17,336 nucleotides of DNA from Ruminococcus flavefaciens (GTDB lineage: Bacteria > Bacillota > Clostridia > Oscillospirales > Ruminococcaceae): assembly GCA_002371825.1 (NCBI GenBank), contig DFHF01000064.1, positions 1 to 17,336 of the forward strand, read 5' to 3'. The notes under the pieces are model-generated. The model made no database searches. It saw only the letters and a list, made by a program, of their open reading frames with translations, and was not told the DNA's origin. Position 1 is the first letter of the stretch; each line of letters opens with the position of its first letter. Positions 1 through 6,747 of the stretch are shown here, piece by piece. The translations under genes and the position numbers were made by a program.

Positions 1-31
1 CACAGTTGCTAACCAGAAGTGCGAAAGATAA
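1..31 (+). CDS. scfA: SCIFF ribosomal peptide precursor, C-terminal end only
   Basis: Only the last nine codons and a TAA stop (29-31) are inside the window; they read TVANQKCER. The ending SCTVANQKCE- is characteristic of the 'six cysteines in forty-five residues' (SCIFF) peptides of Clostridia, and the next gene is the matching radical SAM maturase. SCIFF peptides are short precursors whose cysteines are cross-linked to neighbouring residues by thioether bonds. The identification rests on these few residues plus the context; the rest of the gene lies to the left of the window. Confidence 0.8.
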   Translation, partial: TVANQKCER

Positions 32-57
32 TCGGCGGAAAAGTTTAAAAATTCTTC

Positions 58-88
58 TGAGGCGGTATGAACTGCCTCATATTTTTTT
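58..88 (+). terminator. Terminator-like hairpin between scfA and scfB
   Basis: A 9-bp stem (58-66 with 71-79, one G-U pair) closes a 4-nt ATGA loop and is followed by a run of seven T (82-88). It lies between the SCIFF stop and the maturase start with no evident new promoter after it. It may therefore let only part of the transcription through, giving much more peptide than enzyme. Partial read-through is an inference. Confidence 0.7.
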
Positions 89-126
89 AGAAACCGTAAT
101 GCGGAGCATTGAAAGGGTGCAGATGT

Positions 127-1494
127 ATGATACATAAATATAAACTGAACGGATTCAACATCGTTCTCGATGTAAACAGCGGCGGCGTTCATATCGTGGA
201 CGAGCTCACATACGACCTACTCGATAACGTTGAGCCGCCATTTGATGAAAAATGTCCTGAAAAGGTGATAGAGAAGCTCTCACGTTCCTATTCAAGAGAG
301 GATATCGAGAGCTGCTACGATGAGATAGTTGAGCTCTATAACGATAAGATACTCTTCTCCGATGACGACTATGAGAAATACGCCAAGTATTCAGTTGCTT
401 CACCGGTAAAGGCAATGTGCCTTAATATCGCTCATGACTGTCAGCTTCGCTGCAAGTACTGCTTTGCCTCTACAGGCGACTTCGGCAAGGGCAGAAAGCT
501 CATGTCCTATGAGACCGGTAAACACGCTATAGACTTCCTGCTTGAAAACTCCGGCGACAGACCTAACCTTGAACTGGATTTCTTCGGCGGTGAGCCTCTG
601 ATGAATTTCAAGGTGGTAAAGCAGATAGTCGAGTATGCCCGCTCCCGTGAGGCTGAGTACGGAAAGAAATTCCGCTTCACTATAACTACGAACGGACTCC
701 TCCTTGACGATGAGAAGATAGATTTCATCAATAAGGAGATGTCAAACGTGGTCCTCTCCATAGACGGCCGAAAGGAAGTCAACGATTATTTCCGTGTCCT
801 TCCCAACGGACAGGGCTGCTATGACATGATACTCCCCAAGTACAAGAAGCTCGTAGAGGGAAGAGGCGATAAGGAGTACTATGTAAGAGGAACCTTCACC
901 AACAAGAACCTGGATTTCTCCAATGATGTATTTGCACTCTATGATGCAGGCTTTGACCAGATATCTGTTGAGCCCGTTGTGGGAGATTCCGATGAATACG
1001 CTCTTACCGAGAAGGACCTTCCCGCTGTATTCAAGGAGTACGAGATACTTTCAAAGAAGATAATCGACAACGAAAAGACCGGAAAGAAGTTCAACTTCTT
1101 CCACTTCATGCTTGACCTCGATCAGGGTCCCTGCGCTATAAAGAGACTTCGTGGCTGCGGCTGCGGAAACGACTATATTGCTATCACTCCTGACGGAGAT
1201 ATCTACCCATGTCATCAGTTCGTAGGTATCGACGAGTACAAAATGGGCAACATCGATGAGGGAACCTTCAACCAGGATATGAAGAAGGAGTTTGCTTCTG
1301 CCCATGTATATTCAAAGCCCGACTGCAAGAAGTGCTGGGCAAAATTCTACTGCAGCGGCGGATGCAATGCCAATAACTATCAGTATATGGGCGATATCCA
1401 TACAGCTCACAAGATCTCATGTCAGCTTGAAAAGAAGCGCCTTGAATGTGCAATAATGATGAAGGCTATCCGTATTTTCGGAGAGCAGGAATAA
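127..1494 (+). CDS. scfB: SCIFF peptide maturase, radical SAM/SPASM thioether-forming enzyme
   Basis: A 455-aa radical SAM enzyme that installs thioether cross-links in the SCIFF peptide. The N-terminal part (MIHKYKLNGFNIVLDVNSGG) is the precursor-recognition region typical of this family. The SAM-cluster motif is C105-x3-C109-x2-C112 (CQLRCKYC), followed by FFGGEPL. The C-terminal third is rich in cysteines (GCGCGN, DGDIYPCHQF, CKKCWAKFYCSGGC) and fits a SPASM-type domain holding auxiliary iron-sulfur clusters. I chose ATG 127 because AAAGGG (112-117) lies 9 nt upstream; a TTG at 109 in the same frame would overlap that site. The end of its substrate gene lies just upstream. Start and function are both well supported by family resemblance. 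Confidence 0.93.
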   Translation: MIHKYKLNGFNIVLDVNSGGVHIVDELTYDLLDNVEPPFDEKCPEKVIEKLSRSYSREDIESCYDEIVELYNDKILFSDDDYEKYAKYSVASPVKAMCLNIAHDCQLRCKYCFASTGDFGKGRKLMSYETGKHAIDFLLENSGDRPNLELDFFGGEPLMNFKVVKQIVEYARSREAEYGKKFRFTITTNGLLLDDEKIDFINKEMSNVVLSIDGRKEVNDYFRVLPNGQGCYDMILPKYKKLVEGRGDKEYYVRGTFTNKNLDFSNDVFALYDAGFDQISVEPVVGDSDEYALTEKDLPAVFKEYEILSKKIIDNEKTGKKFNFFHFMLDLDQGPCAIKRLRGCGCGNDYIAITPDGDIYPCHQFVGIDEYKMGNIDEGTFNQDMKKEFASAHVYSKPDCKKCWAKFYCSGGCNANNYQYMGDIHTAHKISCQLEKKRLECAIMMKAIRIFGEQE

Positions 1495-1547
1495 AATGCC
1501 GAACCCGTCATAATGGGGGAATAAGCGGCAGACAGGAATAAAAAATT

Positions 1548-1590
1548 ACCGGTATATGTTCATAATGGACATATACCGGTTTTTGTTTTT
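1548..1590. terminator. Bidirectional terminator between convergent scfB and spoIVA
   Basis: A perfect 12-bp inverted repeat (1548-1559 with 1569-1580; arms ACCGGTATATGT / ACATATACCGGT) is followed on the plus strand by TTTTGTTTTT and preceded by AAAAATT, which is a T-run on the minus strand. The spoIVA stop codon (1589-1591) lies at the edge of the T tract. It therefore suits termination of both convergent genes. Confidence 0.9.
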
Positions 1591-3064
1591 AAAGGATAAA
1601 GCAGATAAGTCCGGAGCAGCCGTCGTTTATCACACGTTCAAGTGTCTCCTGAAGCTTCATGCGGGCATCTGCCGGCATTTTGTAGAGCTTGCTGTGGAGG
1701 CCTTCATTTACCAGCTCGTGAAGGGATTTTCCGAATATATTTGATTCCCAGATCTTTTTGGGATCATCGTCGAAGCCGTCAAGAAGGTACATCACAAGCT
1801 CCTCGGACTGCTTTTCCGTACCCACTATGGGGCTGACAGTGGTATTGATATTGGCCTTCATAAGGTGTATGGAGGGAGCTGAAGCCTTCAGCTTTACTCC
1901 GTATTTTCCGCCCTGACGGATTATCTTCGGCTCCTCAAGAGTGAGCTCGTCAAGCTCAGGCATGACGATACCGTAGCCGGTGGCCTCCACCTCTGCAAGA
2001 GCAGGCTCGATACGCTGGTATTTCCTGCGGATATCGCTGAGCTCGGTGAGCAGCGGCATAAGGTCGCCTTCATTTTCTATTTCAATTCCGGTGGCCTCGC
2101 CGAGTATCTTGTAGAAGAGACTGCTGTCGAGAGCGGCATCAATGGTAACAGAGCCCTTTCCCAGGTCTATGGAGGATATCTCCGCTTTCACTATGTAAGG
2201 ACAGTCACCCATTGCCTCTGCCGCCCCGGAGACCTCCCGGACAAGTCTTATATCCTTTGCCGCATTTCTAATACAGTCCAGTATCGCTGTTTTGAGCCAG
2301 TGGCCTTTCCCGAGGGTATTTATCCACTGTGCAGTGCGGATATTTATCTCCTTGACGGGGAATGAATAGAGTATCTCACGGATTATGTCCCTTATATCCT
2401 CCTCAGTCAGGTCAAGGCAGCTTACGGGGATGACCTTTGCATCATATCGCTCAGTGAGAGCTTCTGCAAGGGCAATGGCCTCAGGTGAGTCCGGAGCAGT
2501 GGTGTTGAGGATGACAACGAAGGGCTTTCCCAGCTCCTTCAGCTCTCTGATGACTCTTTCCTCGCACTCCTCGTACTCCTCTCTTGGAATATCAGAGACA
2601 GAGCCGTCTGTTGTGACAACAAGACCTATGGTGGAGTGGTCGGTGATGACCTTCTGAGTACCGATCTCTGCCGCCATATTGAAGGGTATCTCCTCATCGA
2701 ACCAGGAGGTCATCACCATTCTCGGCTGTTCGTTCTCGATATATCCTATGGAGCTGGGTACTATATACCCCACACAGTCAATGAGCCTGACACTGAAAAC
2801 CGCACCTCCGCCCAGATCGATCTCTACAGCGTCCTCAGGGATGAACTTGGGCTCGGTAGTCATGATAGTCTTGCCGGCAGCTGACTGGGGAAGCTCATCC
2901 AGAGCTCTTTCACGTTTGAATTCGCCGGATATATTGGGTATGACCAGAGTCTCCATAAAACGCTTGATGAAGGTGGATTTTCCTGTCCGGACGGGACCGA
3001 CCACACCGATGTAAATGTCGCCGCCTGTACGCTCGGCGATACTGCTGTATATGTCTTTTACCAT
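1589..3064 (-). CDS. spoIVA: Stage IV sporulation protein A, spore coat ATPase
   Basis: SpoIVA is the ATPase that polymerises on the outer forespore membrane and forms the basement layer on which the spore coat is built. The 491-aa length is the usual one. The Walker A motif GPVRTGKST is at residues 23-31, in the TRAFAC-like GTPase-fold N-terminal domain. The C-terminal end CSGLICFIL matches the hydrophobic tail that anchors SpoIVA to the membrane through SpoVM in Bacillus. Start ATG 3064 has AAAGGAG about 8 nt upstream. It lies 13 nt downstream of sipL, so the two are almost certainly cotranscribed; their products are known to interact in clostridia. In Bacillus this gene belongs to the mother-cell sigma-E regulon. 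Confidence 0.95.
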   Translation of the reverse strand: MVKDIYSSIAERTGGDIYIGVVGPVRTGKSTFIKRFMETLVIPNISGEFKRERALDELPQSAAGKTIMTTEPKFIPEDAVEIDLGGGAVFSVRLIDCVGYIVPSSIGYIENEQPRMVMTSWFDEEIPFNMAAEIGTQKVITDHSTIGLVVTTDGSVSDIPREEYEECEERVIRELKELGKPFVVILNTTAPDSPEAIALAEALTERYDAKVIPVSCLDLTEEDIRDIIREILYSFPVKEINIRTAQWINTLGKGHWLKTAILDCIRNAAKDIRLVREVSGAAEAMGDCPYIVKAEISSIDLGKGSVTIDAALDSSLFYKILGEATGIEIENEGDLMPLLTELSDIRRKYQRIEPALAEVEATGYGIVMPELDELTLEEPKIIRQGGKYGVKLKASAPSIHLMKANINTTVSPIVGTEKQSEELVMYLLDGFDDDPKKIWESNIFGKSLHELVNEGLHSKLYKMPADARMKLQETLERVINDGCSGLICFIL

Positions 3065-3077
3065 TTATACGCTCCTT

Positions 3078-4631
3078 TCAGGTGACTATAGGTATCAGCA
3101 GCATTCCGCCGCTTTCGAGCTTTTCTCCGGGGAGCTCATTCTCCTCCATTACAGCTGAAACGCTGGTGCTGTAGCGTTTGGCAATGTCCCAGACAGCCTC
3201 GTTTTCCACACCAAAATACAGCTTTATGGAGTAATCTCCGTCACGCTCTTTTTTTACGGAATCGTCCACCTCGATCGATGTAAGGGCTGTAACTGAGGAG
3301 GTGCCTGTGACGGAAACTCTTGCACCTATATCTGCTTTTGCAGTCAGGACACCCTCCGGGGAGATATTGTAGGATACCTCCCGAACAGTTATATCAGCAC
3401 TGACACTGCTGCCGGAAAGATCATCACCGAGGGGGATAGTCTCCTCGAAGGCCTCATCCTTATCGGGCATGGTTATCATGCCGCTGCTGTCCTTTGCGGC
3501 CATAGAATAGGTCAGCATACCGGTAACGACCAGTCCCCGGCCATCCTCGGAAAGACGGGTATTTATATTTTTAGGAGCGCACCACATGGCATAGATAGTC
3601 TGGGGGACAGAGTCTCCCTCGGCAATTTTAACGGTGCTTCTGAAGCTCTCATCGTATATGACAGGTATCTGTTCAGTTCGTATCTCAGATGTCTCCGTCC
3701 GGCAGGGATAAACTGTAGAATAGGCATCAGTGACCAGCATAGCCGACTTTGTTTTTATTCCCTGACAGTGAAGGACTATCTCAGTCTCGCATTTAAGCAC
3801 TCTGTTCTCGCCGTTTTTCCCGGCGGCAGGGACAATGTCGCAGCTTATCACCTCCGGGACGATGCTGCACTCAAAGCTGTCATCGATACCTTCCGCCTCG
3901 ATTATCTGGCTGTAGGGCAGGGTAAAGCTCATTGGCTCCACCTCTCCCGCACCGTCACGCTCGCAGGCATACAGCAGCTCTATCTCCGCCTCTCCTTTGG
4001 CGAGGAGCTTTCCTGATATCAGCTTTTTCTCACATTCACCGGCAGTGCAGCGCACGCCTATAACACTGAGTACAGAGGGCTGAGTGGGGGAGAGTTCGGT
4101 CTCCTCGCTTATCTGAATGGTCTTATCCTCAGTTATCCTGTCTGAGGCGAATCTCACAGCCTCTTTTCTGAGCTGGATGTTCATACCGAAGGCATCAGTG
4201 ATGACCTCCTGTTCTTTTTCTCCTGTCACCTTTATCCTTACGGATACCGCTCCCCTCATATCGAGGCGGCGCTTGTTGACAGCACGGAAATTGACATGGT
4301 CAGTCTTAGGGGTAAGGGTGTATACAGGGGAGCTGCATGAGCGTCCCAGCTCAACACTTCTTGAAAAGCTCTGCCGCTGACTTACACAGCGTATCACAGA
4401 GTCCTCCTCACCGCAGTAGAGTATCCTTATATCGCATTTAAGCTCATAATTGATACGGTCACCGCTGAATGTACAGCCGGTTATCACCGGAGTGACACGG
4501 CAGCGTATCAGTCTGAAAATGTCCGGATAGTAGTCCGGAAGTATGTAGTCCAGCTCCACAGTCTGCTCCTGCACACCCTCGTAGATACACTCCGCCGCAG
4601 GCACAGTCTCTCGGTTTATCTTGAATTCCAT
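3078..4631 (-). CDS. sipL: SpoIVA-interacting protein SipL-like (DUF3794 repeats plus LysM)
   Basis: A 517-aa protein resembling clostridial SipL, a coat morphogenesis factor that binds SpoIVA. The N-terminal stretch (VELDYILPDYYPDIFRLI) is a typical DUF3794 signature; related DUF3794-like segments seem to recur in the middle (QIPVIYDESFRSTVKIAEG). The last 55 or so residues form a LysM domain (FGVENEAVWDIAKRYSTSVSAVMEENEL...LLIPIV), the part that contacts SpoIVA in Clostridioides difficile. Start ATG 4631 is preceded by AAGGAGGT. The immediately downstream spoIVA supports the assignment. No signal peptide is visible, as expected for a mother-cell cytoplasmic protein. The name is by family resemblance and context; DUF3794 also occurs in exosporium-associated proteins. 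Confidence 0.88.
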   Translation of the reverse strand: MEFKINRETVPAAECIYEGVQEQTVELDYILPDYYPDIFRLIRCRVTPVITGCTFSGDRINYELKCDIRILYCGEEDSVIRCVSQRQSFSRSVELGRSCSSPVYTLTPKTDHVNFRAVNKRRLDMRGAVSVRIKVTGEKEQEVITDAFGMNIQLRKEAVRFASDRITEDKTIQISEETELSPTQPSVLSVIGVRCTAGECEKKLISGKLLAKGEAEIELLYACERDGAGEVEPMSFTLPYSQIIEAEGIDDSFECSIVPEVISCDIVPAAGKNGENRVLKCETEIVLHCQGIKTKSAMLVTDAYSTVYPCRTETSEIRTEQIPVIYDESFRSTVKIAEGDSVPQTIYAMWCAPKNINTRLSEDGRGLVVTGMLTYSMAAKDSSGMITMPDKDEAFEETIPLGDDLSGSSVSADITVREVSYNISPEGVLTAKADIGARVSVTGTSSVTALTSIEVDDSVKKERDGDYSIKLYFGVENEAVWDIAKRYSTSVSAVMEENELPGEKLESGGMLLIPIVT

Positions 4632-4660
4632 AGCTACCTCCTTGAATTTTGCTTTGATAT

Positions 4661-4689
4661 ATAATATTCAGCAATGGGTACAAGTATTC
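4661..4689 (-). promoter_or_regulatory. Candidate sigma-E-like promoter of sipL-spoIVA
   Basis: Read on the minus strand, GAATACT (4689-4683) matches the sigma-E -35 consensus KMATATT at six of seven positions. It is followed after 14 nt by AATATTAT (4668-4661), which matches the -10 CATACAMT at about five of eight. The spacing is right for sigma-E, and the expected regulon of spoIVA is sigma-E. AT-rich sequence makes chance matches likely. Confidence 0.4.
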
Positions 4690-4708
4690 CACGGAATAAT
4701 TTTCCTGT

Positions 4709-4737
4709 GATTATATTTCCCTTCACCGGCAATAATA
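4709..4737 (+). promoter_or_regulatory. Candidate sigma-F/sigma-G-type promoter of sigG
   Basis: GGCAATAATA (4728-4737) fits every position of the forespore -10 consensus GGNRANAHTR. GATTA (4709-4713), 14 nt upstream, is an imperfect match to the -35 GYWTA, where 15 nt would be usual. In Bacillus sigG is transcribed by sigma-F and then by its own product. The predicted start of transcription would lie just before the AAAAGGAG ribosome binding site (4752-4759). Confidence 0.5.
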
Positions 4738-4770
4738 TCCTCAGCAAAACGAAAAGGAGCTGTTTCTCTT

Positions 4771-5544
4771 ATGGCATACAACAAAGTCGTTATCGCAGGG
4801 ATAAATACCTCTGAGCTGACCGTTCTCAGGGAGGAGGAGAAGATAGCACTTCTCAGGGAGATACGGGCTACCGGCAGCCGTGAGGCAAAGGATAAGCTGA
4901 TAAAGGGGAATCTCCGACTTGTACTGAGTGTGATACAGAGATTCACAGGCAGGGGAGAGGATGTTGACGACCTTTTTCAGATAGGTGTTGTGGGACTTAT
5001 CAAGGCTATAAATAACTTTGACCTTACGAAGGAGGTACGATTCTCCACCTATTGTGTGCCGATGATAAGCGGAGAGCTCCGGCGGCACCTCAGGGACTAT
5101 TCGCCGGTCAAGGTCAGCCGCTCCCTCAGGGATATGGCATACAAGGCGATACAGTCAAGAGAAAGACTGACCATACAGCTCCAGCGGGAGCCGGATATGG
5201 ACGAGATAGCCGCTGATATAGGTGCAAAGCGAGCAGATGTTGTCATAGCTCTTGAGAGCATAAGTGACCCTGTATCGCTTTATGAGCCGGTCTATTCTGA
5301 TTCCGATGATACGGTGTATATCCTTGACCAGATAGGCGACAGATATGATGTTGAAAGCAAAATGGATGAGATTTCCATACGGGACGCTATCAGTGAGCTG
5401 GGAGAGCGTGAGCGGCGGATACTGTCCCTGCGCTTCCTGAAAGGCCTTACGCAGACAGAGGTCGCCGGTGAGATAGGTATCTCTCAGGCACAGGTATCAC
5501 GTCTTGAAAAAGGCGCTATAAAGAGGATAAAGGAAAGTATCTGA
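4771..5544 (+). CDS. sigG: RNA polymerase sporulation sigma factor sigma-G
   Basis: The 257-aa length and the N-terminal KVVIAGINTSELTVLREEE are typical of sigma-G, the late forespore sigma factor. Region 2 (NLRLVLSVIQRFTGRGEDVDD then LFQIGVVGLIKAINNFD and VRFSTYCVPMISGELRRHLRD), region 3 (residues about 115-165) and region 4 with a helix-turn-helix (LTQTEVAGEIGISQAQVSRLEKGAIKRIKE) are all complete. No pro-sequence is seen, unlike sigma-E or sigma-K. RBS AAAAGGAG lies 11 nt before ATG 4771. It is divergent from sipL-spoIVA, so forespore and mother-cell genes share one intergenic region. Sigma-F is the nearest relative, but the GVNTS-like N-terminus favours sigma-G. Confidence 0.93.
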   Translation: MAYNKVVIAGINTSELTVLREEEKIALLREIRATGSREAKDKLIKGNLRLVLSVIQRFTGRGEDVDDLFQIGVVGLIKAINNFDLTKEVRFSTYCVPMISGELRRHLRDYSPVKVSRSLRDMAYKAIQSRERLTIQLQREPDMDEIAADIGAKRADVVIALESISDPVSLYEPVYSDSDDTVYILDQIGDRYDVESKMDEISIRDAISELGERERRILSLRFLKGLTQTEVAGEIGISQAQVSRLEKGAIKRIKESI

Positions 5545-5608
5545 CCTTTGGTCATTGTCTATTTTATACAAAATCCCTCTCCCCATACTGTTTTCACAGA
5601 GATTTCAC

Positions 5609-5637
5609 TTGACATTCTTTGAGATATGCTCTAAAAT
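5609..5637 (+). promoter_or_regulatory. Sigma-A promoter for the PDPGVT-repeat protein
   Basis: TTGACA (5609-5614), a 17-nt spacer, then TAAAAT (5632-5637). A better -10 hexamer TATAAT (5645-5650) exists but is 30 nt from this -35, so it is not the partner. Confidence 0.7.
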
Positions 5638-5673
5638 ATAGTAGTATAATTCTTTATCAGGAGAGTGTTCTTA

Positions 5674-6369
5674 ATGAGTAAGATCAGAGACTTTTTTGTC
5701 AATCTGAATAAATCTACTAAAATAACCCTTGTTTCCTGCGGCTGCTTTATTGCTATGACAGCCCTTATACTTGGATTTTTCATCCTTTTCCCCATAACTC
5801 CTTCGGAGAAGGTGATCGCAAGCTTCGGACGTGAGAGCGTTGTCAGAAAAAACAGCTCAGAGGTGCAGAGCACTGTAACTACTACAGCAAGCGACAGCTC
5901 AGTTGAGCTTTCAAAGGGCACCACATATACAAGCGTGTCAAAATCAACTATACAGACAACTACCCGCCGCAAGCGCTTTGAAATGGATGTTACTACCGGT
6001 TCCGGATTCTATTCCGGCGGCAATATCCTCACAGGAAATTATGACCCCAACTGGACATGGTCTCCTACTACAACAACTTCAGCAAATTATGACCCGGATT
6101 ACCCCAACGGTCTCCCTACAGAGACTCCTACTCAGGGCGGACAGCCCTACTATCCCGGTGTTGATCCCGGAGTAACACCTGACCCCGGAGTAACACCCGA
6201 TCCCGGAGTAACACCTGATCCCGGAGTAACACCCGATCCCGGAGTAACACCAGACCCCGGAGTAACACCTGATCCCGGAGTAACACCAGACCCCGGAGTA
6301 ACACCTGATCCCGTAGTCCCACCCGACCCCGGAGTGACACCTGATCCCGGTGCAGGAGGAACAGAATAA
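5674..6369 (+). CDS. Membrane-anchored Thr/Ser- and PDPGVT-repeat protein of unknown function
   Basis: I do not recognise a family. The 231-aa product has a short basic N-terminus, one hydrophobic segment (about residues 17-42, ITLVSCGCFIAMTALILGFF), a Ser/Thr-rich stretch (about 55-140) and a C-terminal block of the hexapeptide PDPGVT. It looks like a signal-anchored extracytoplasmic protein with a stiff proline-rich spacer, but no folded or catalytic domain follows the repeats, and the protein ends GAGGTE. No LPXTG motif is seen. ATG 5674 is preferred because AGGAGA lies 9 nt upstream; an in-frame GTG at 5665 directly abuts that site. It has its own sigma-A promoter, so it is separate from sigG. 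A cell-surface role is inferred only from composition. Confidence 0.8.
   Translation: MSKIRDFFVNLNKSTKITLVSCGCFIAMTALILGFFILFPITPSEKVIASFGRESVVRKNSSEVQSTVTTTASDSSVELSKGTTYTSVSKSTIQTTTRRKRFEMDVTTGSGFYSGGNILTGNYDPNWTWSPTTTTSANYDPDYPNGLPTETPTQGGQPYYPGVDPGVTPDPGVTPDPGVTPDPGVTPDPGVTPDPGVTPDPGVTPDPGVTPDPVVPPDPGVTPDPGAGGTE
6163..6342 (+). repeat. 18-bp tandem repeat, ten units, encoding DPGVTP
   Basis: Ten consecutive 18-bp units of the form GA(T/C)CCCGGAGTAACACC(T/C/A) run from 6163 to 6342, with a degenerate eleventh start. Units 1-8 differ only at two synonymous third positions, while unit 9 (6307-6324) has GTAGTCCCA, giving VVP. The GAC and GAT forms alternate irregularly. The near-identity suggests recent expansion, and the in-frame unit length suits slippage without frameshift. 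Confidence 0.95.
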
Positions 6370-6375
6370 AAAAAT

Positions 6376-6498
6376 AAAAGCTGTCCTTGAAAAGGCTGCT
6401 CCCTTAGCGGAAAATATGGTTACCGAGCCTGAAATTACAGTCTCGTAAATATAACCTGTGATCCGTCAGAGGTGGGCTCCCCTCGGGACAGCTTTTTT
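6376..6498 (+). ncRNA. Candidate structured RNA ending in an intrinsic terminator
   Basis: A segment of about 120 nt right after the repeat-protein stop folds as a long rod. An 11-bp closing stem pairs 6376-6386 with 6486-6496 (AAAAGCTGTCC/GGACAGCTTTT), running into six T (6493-6498). Inside are GCGGA/TCCGT, GGTTA/TAACC (6418-6422 with 6452-6456), CGAG/CTCG (6424-6427 with 6442-6445) and CTG/CAG closing an AAATTA loop. That is far more than a simple terminator needs. It could be a 3'-UTR structure or a processed or independent small RNA. I cannot assign it to a known RNA family; the rod shape recalls 6S RNA but the length is short and no conserved 6S sequence is recognised. The A-run before the stem also allows minus-strand termination. 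Confidence 0.5.
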
Positions 6499-6518
6499 GC
6501 GTGTATGCTATGATGAAT

Positions 6519-6702
6519 GTAGGGGAGACTGCACTCTGCATTCCGTATACTATATGGGACGCTAAATGTAGGGGAGGCCGCCCTCGGCCTCCCTTGTTTT
6601 GGCATATCTTGTCTATACGAATAAAAAAACGGGCGGCCAATGGCCGCCCCTACACTTAGTTTTTAGTTATTACCAAGCGGACCGCCTCAGGCCGCCCCTA
6701 CA
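6519..6702. repeat. GC-palindromic repeat cassette between two converging genes
   Basis: This holds three modules of the family described at 12954-13523. The first is a degenerate TGTAGGGGAG-start module (6519-6566). The second is an 88-bp core (6567-6654) that starts TGTAGGGG and ends CCCCTACA and contains two perfect hairpins: 9-bp arms around CCCT (6572-6593), and 8-bp arms around AAT (6631-6649). The third is a 48-bp module with a GGACCGCC-TCA hairpin (6655-6702), followed by the TTCTATTAAAATA tail also seen at 13310. The rest of the gap up to 6747 shows no gene. Confidence 0.9.
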
Positions 6703-6747
6703 CGTTCTTCTATTAAAATAAGGAAGCAGCAGGAGTGTCAGATGGTA

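Noticed and set aside
5545..5600. Terminator after sigG
   Set aside because: Only a GACC-TTT-GGTC hairpin of 4 bp is present, with no proper T run, so I do not list it.
6128..6340. Open frame antisense to the PDPGVT repeats
   Set aside because: It is only the reverse reading of the 18-bp tandem repeat, which is stop-free in several frames because its length is a multiple of three.
6376..6498. Known housekeeping RNA (SRP RNA, RNase P RNA, tmRNA)
   Set aside because: None of the conserved sequence blocks of these RNAs were recognised and the length does not fit RNase P RNA or tmRNA.
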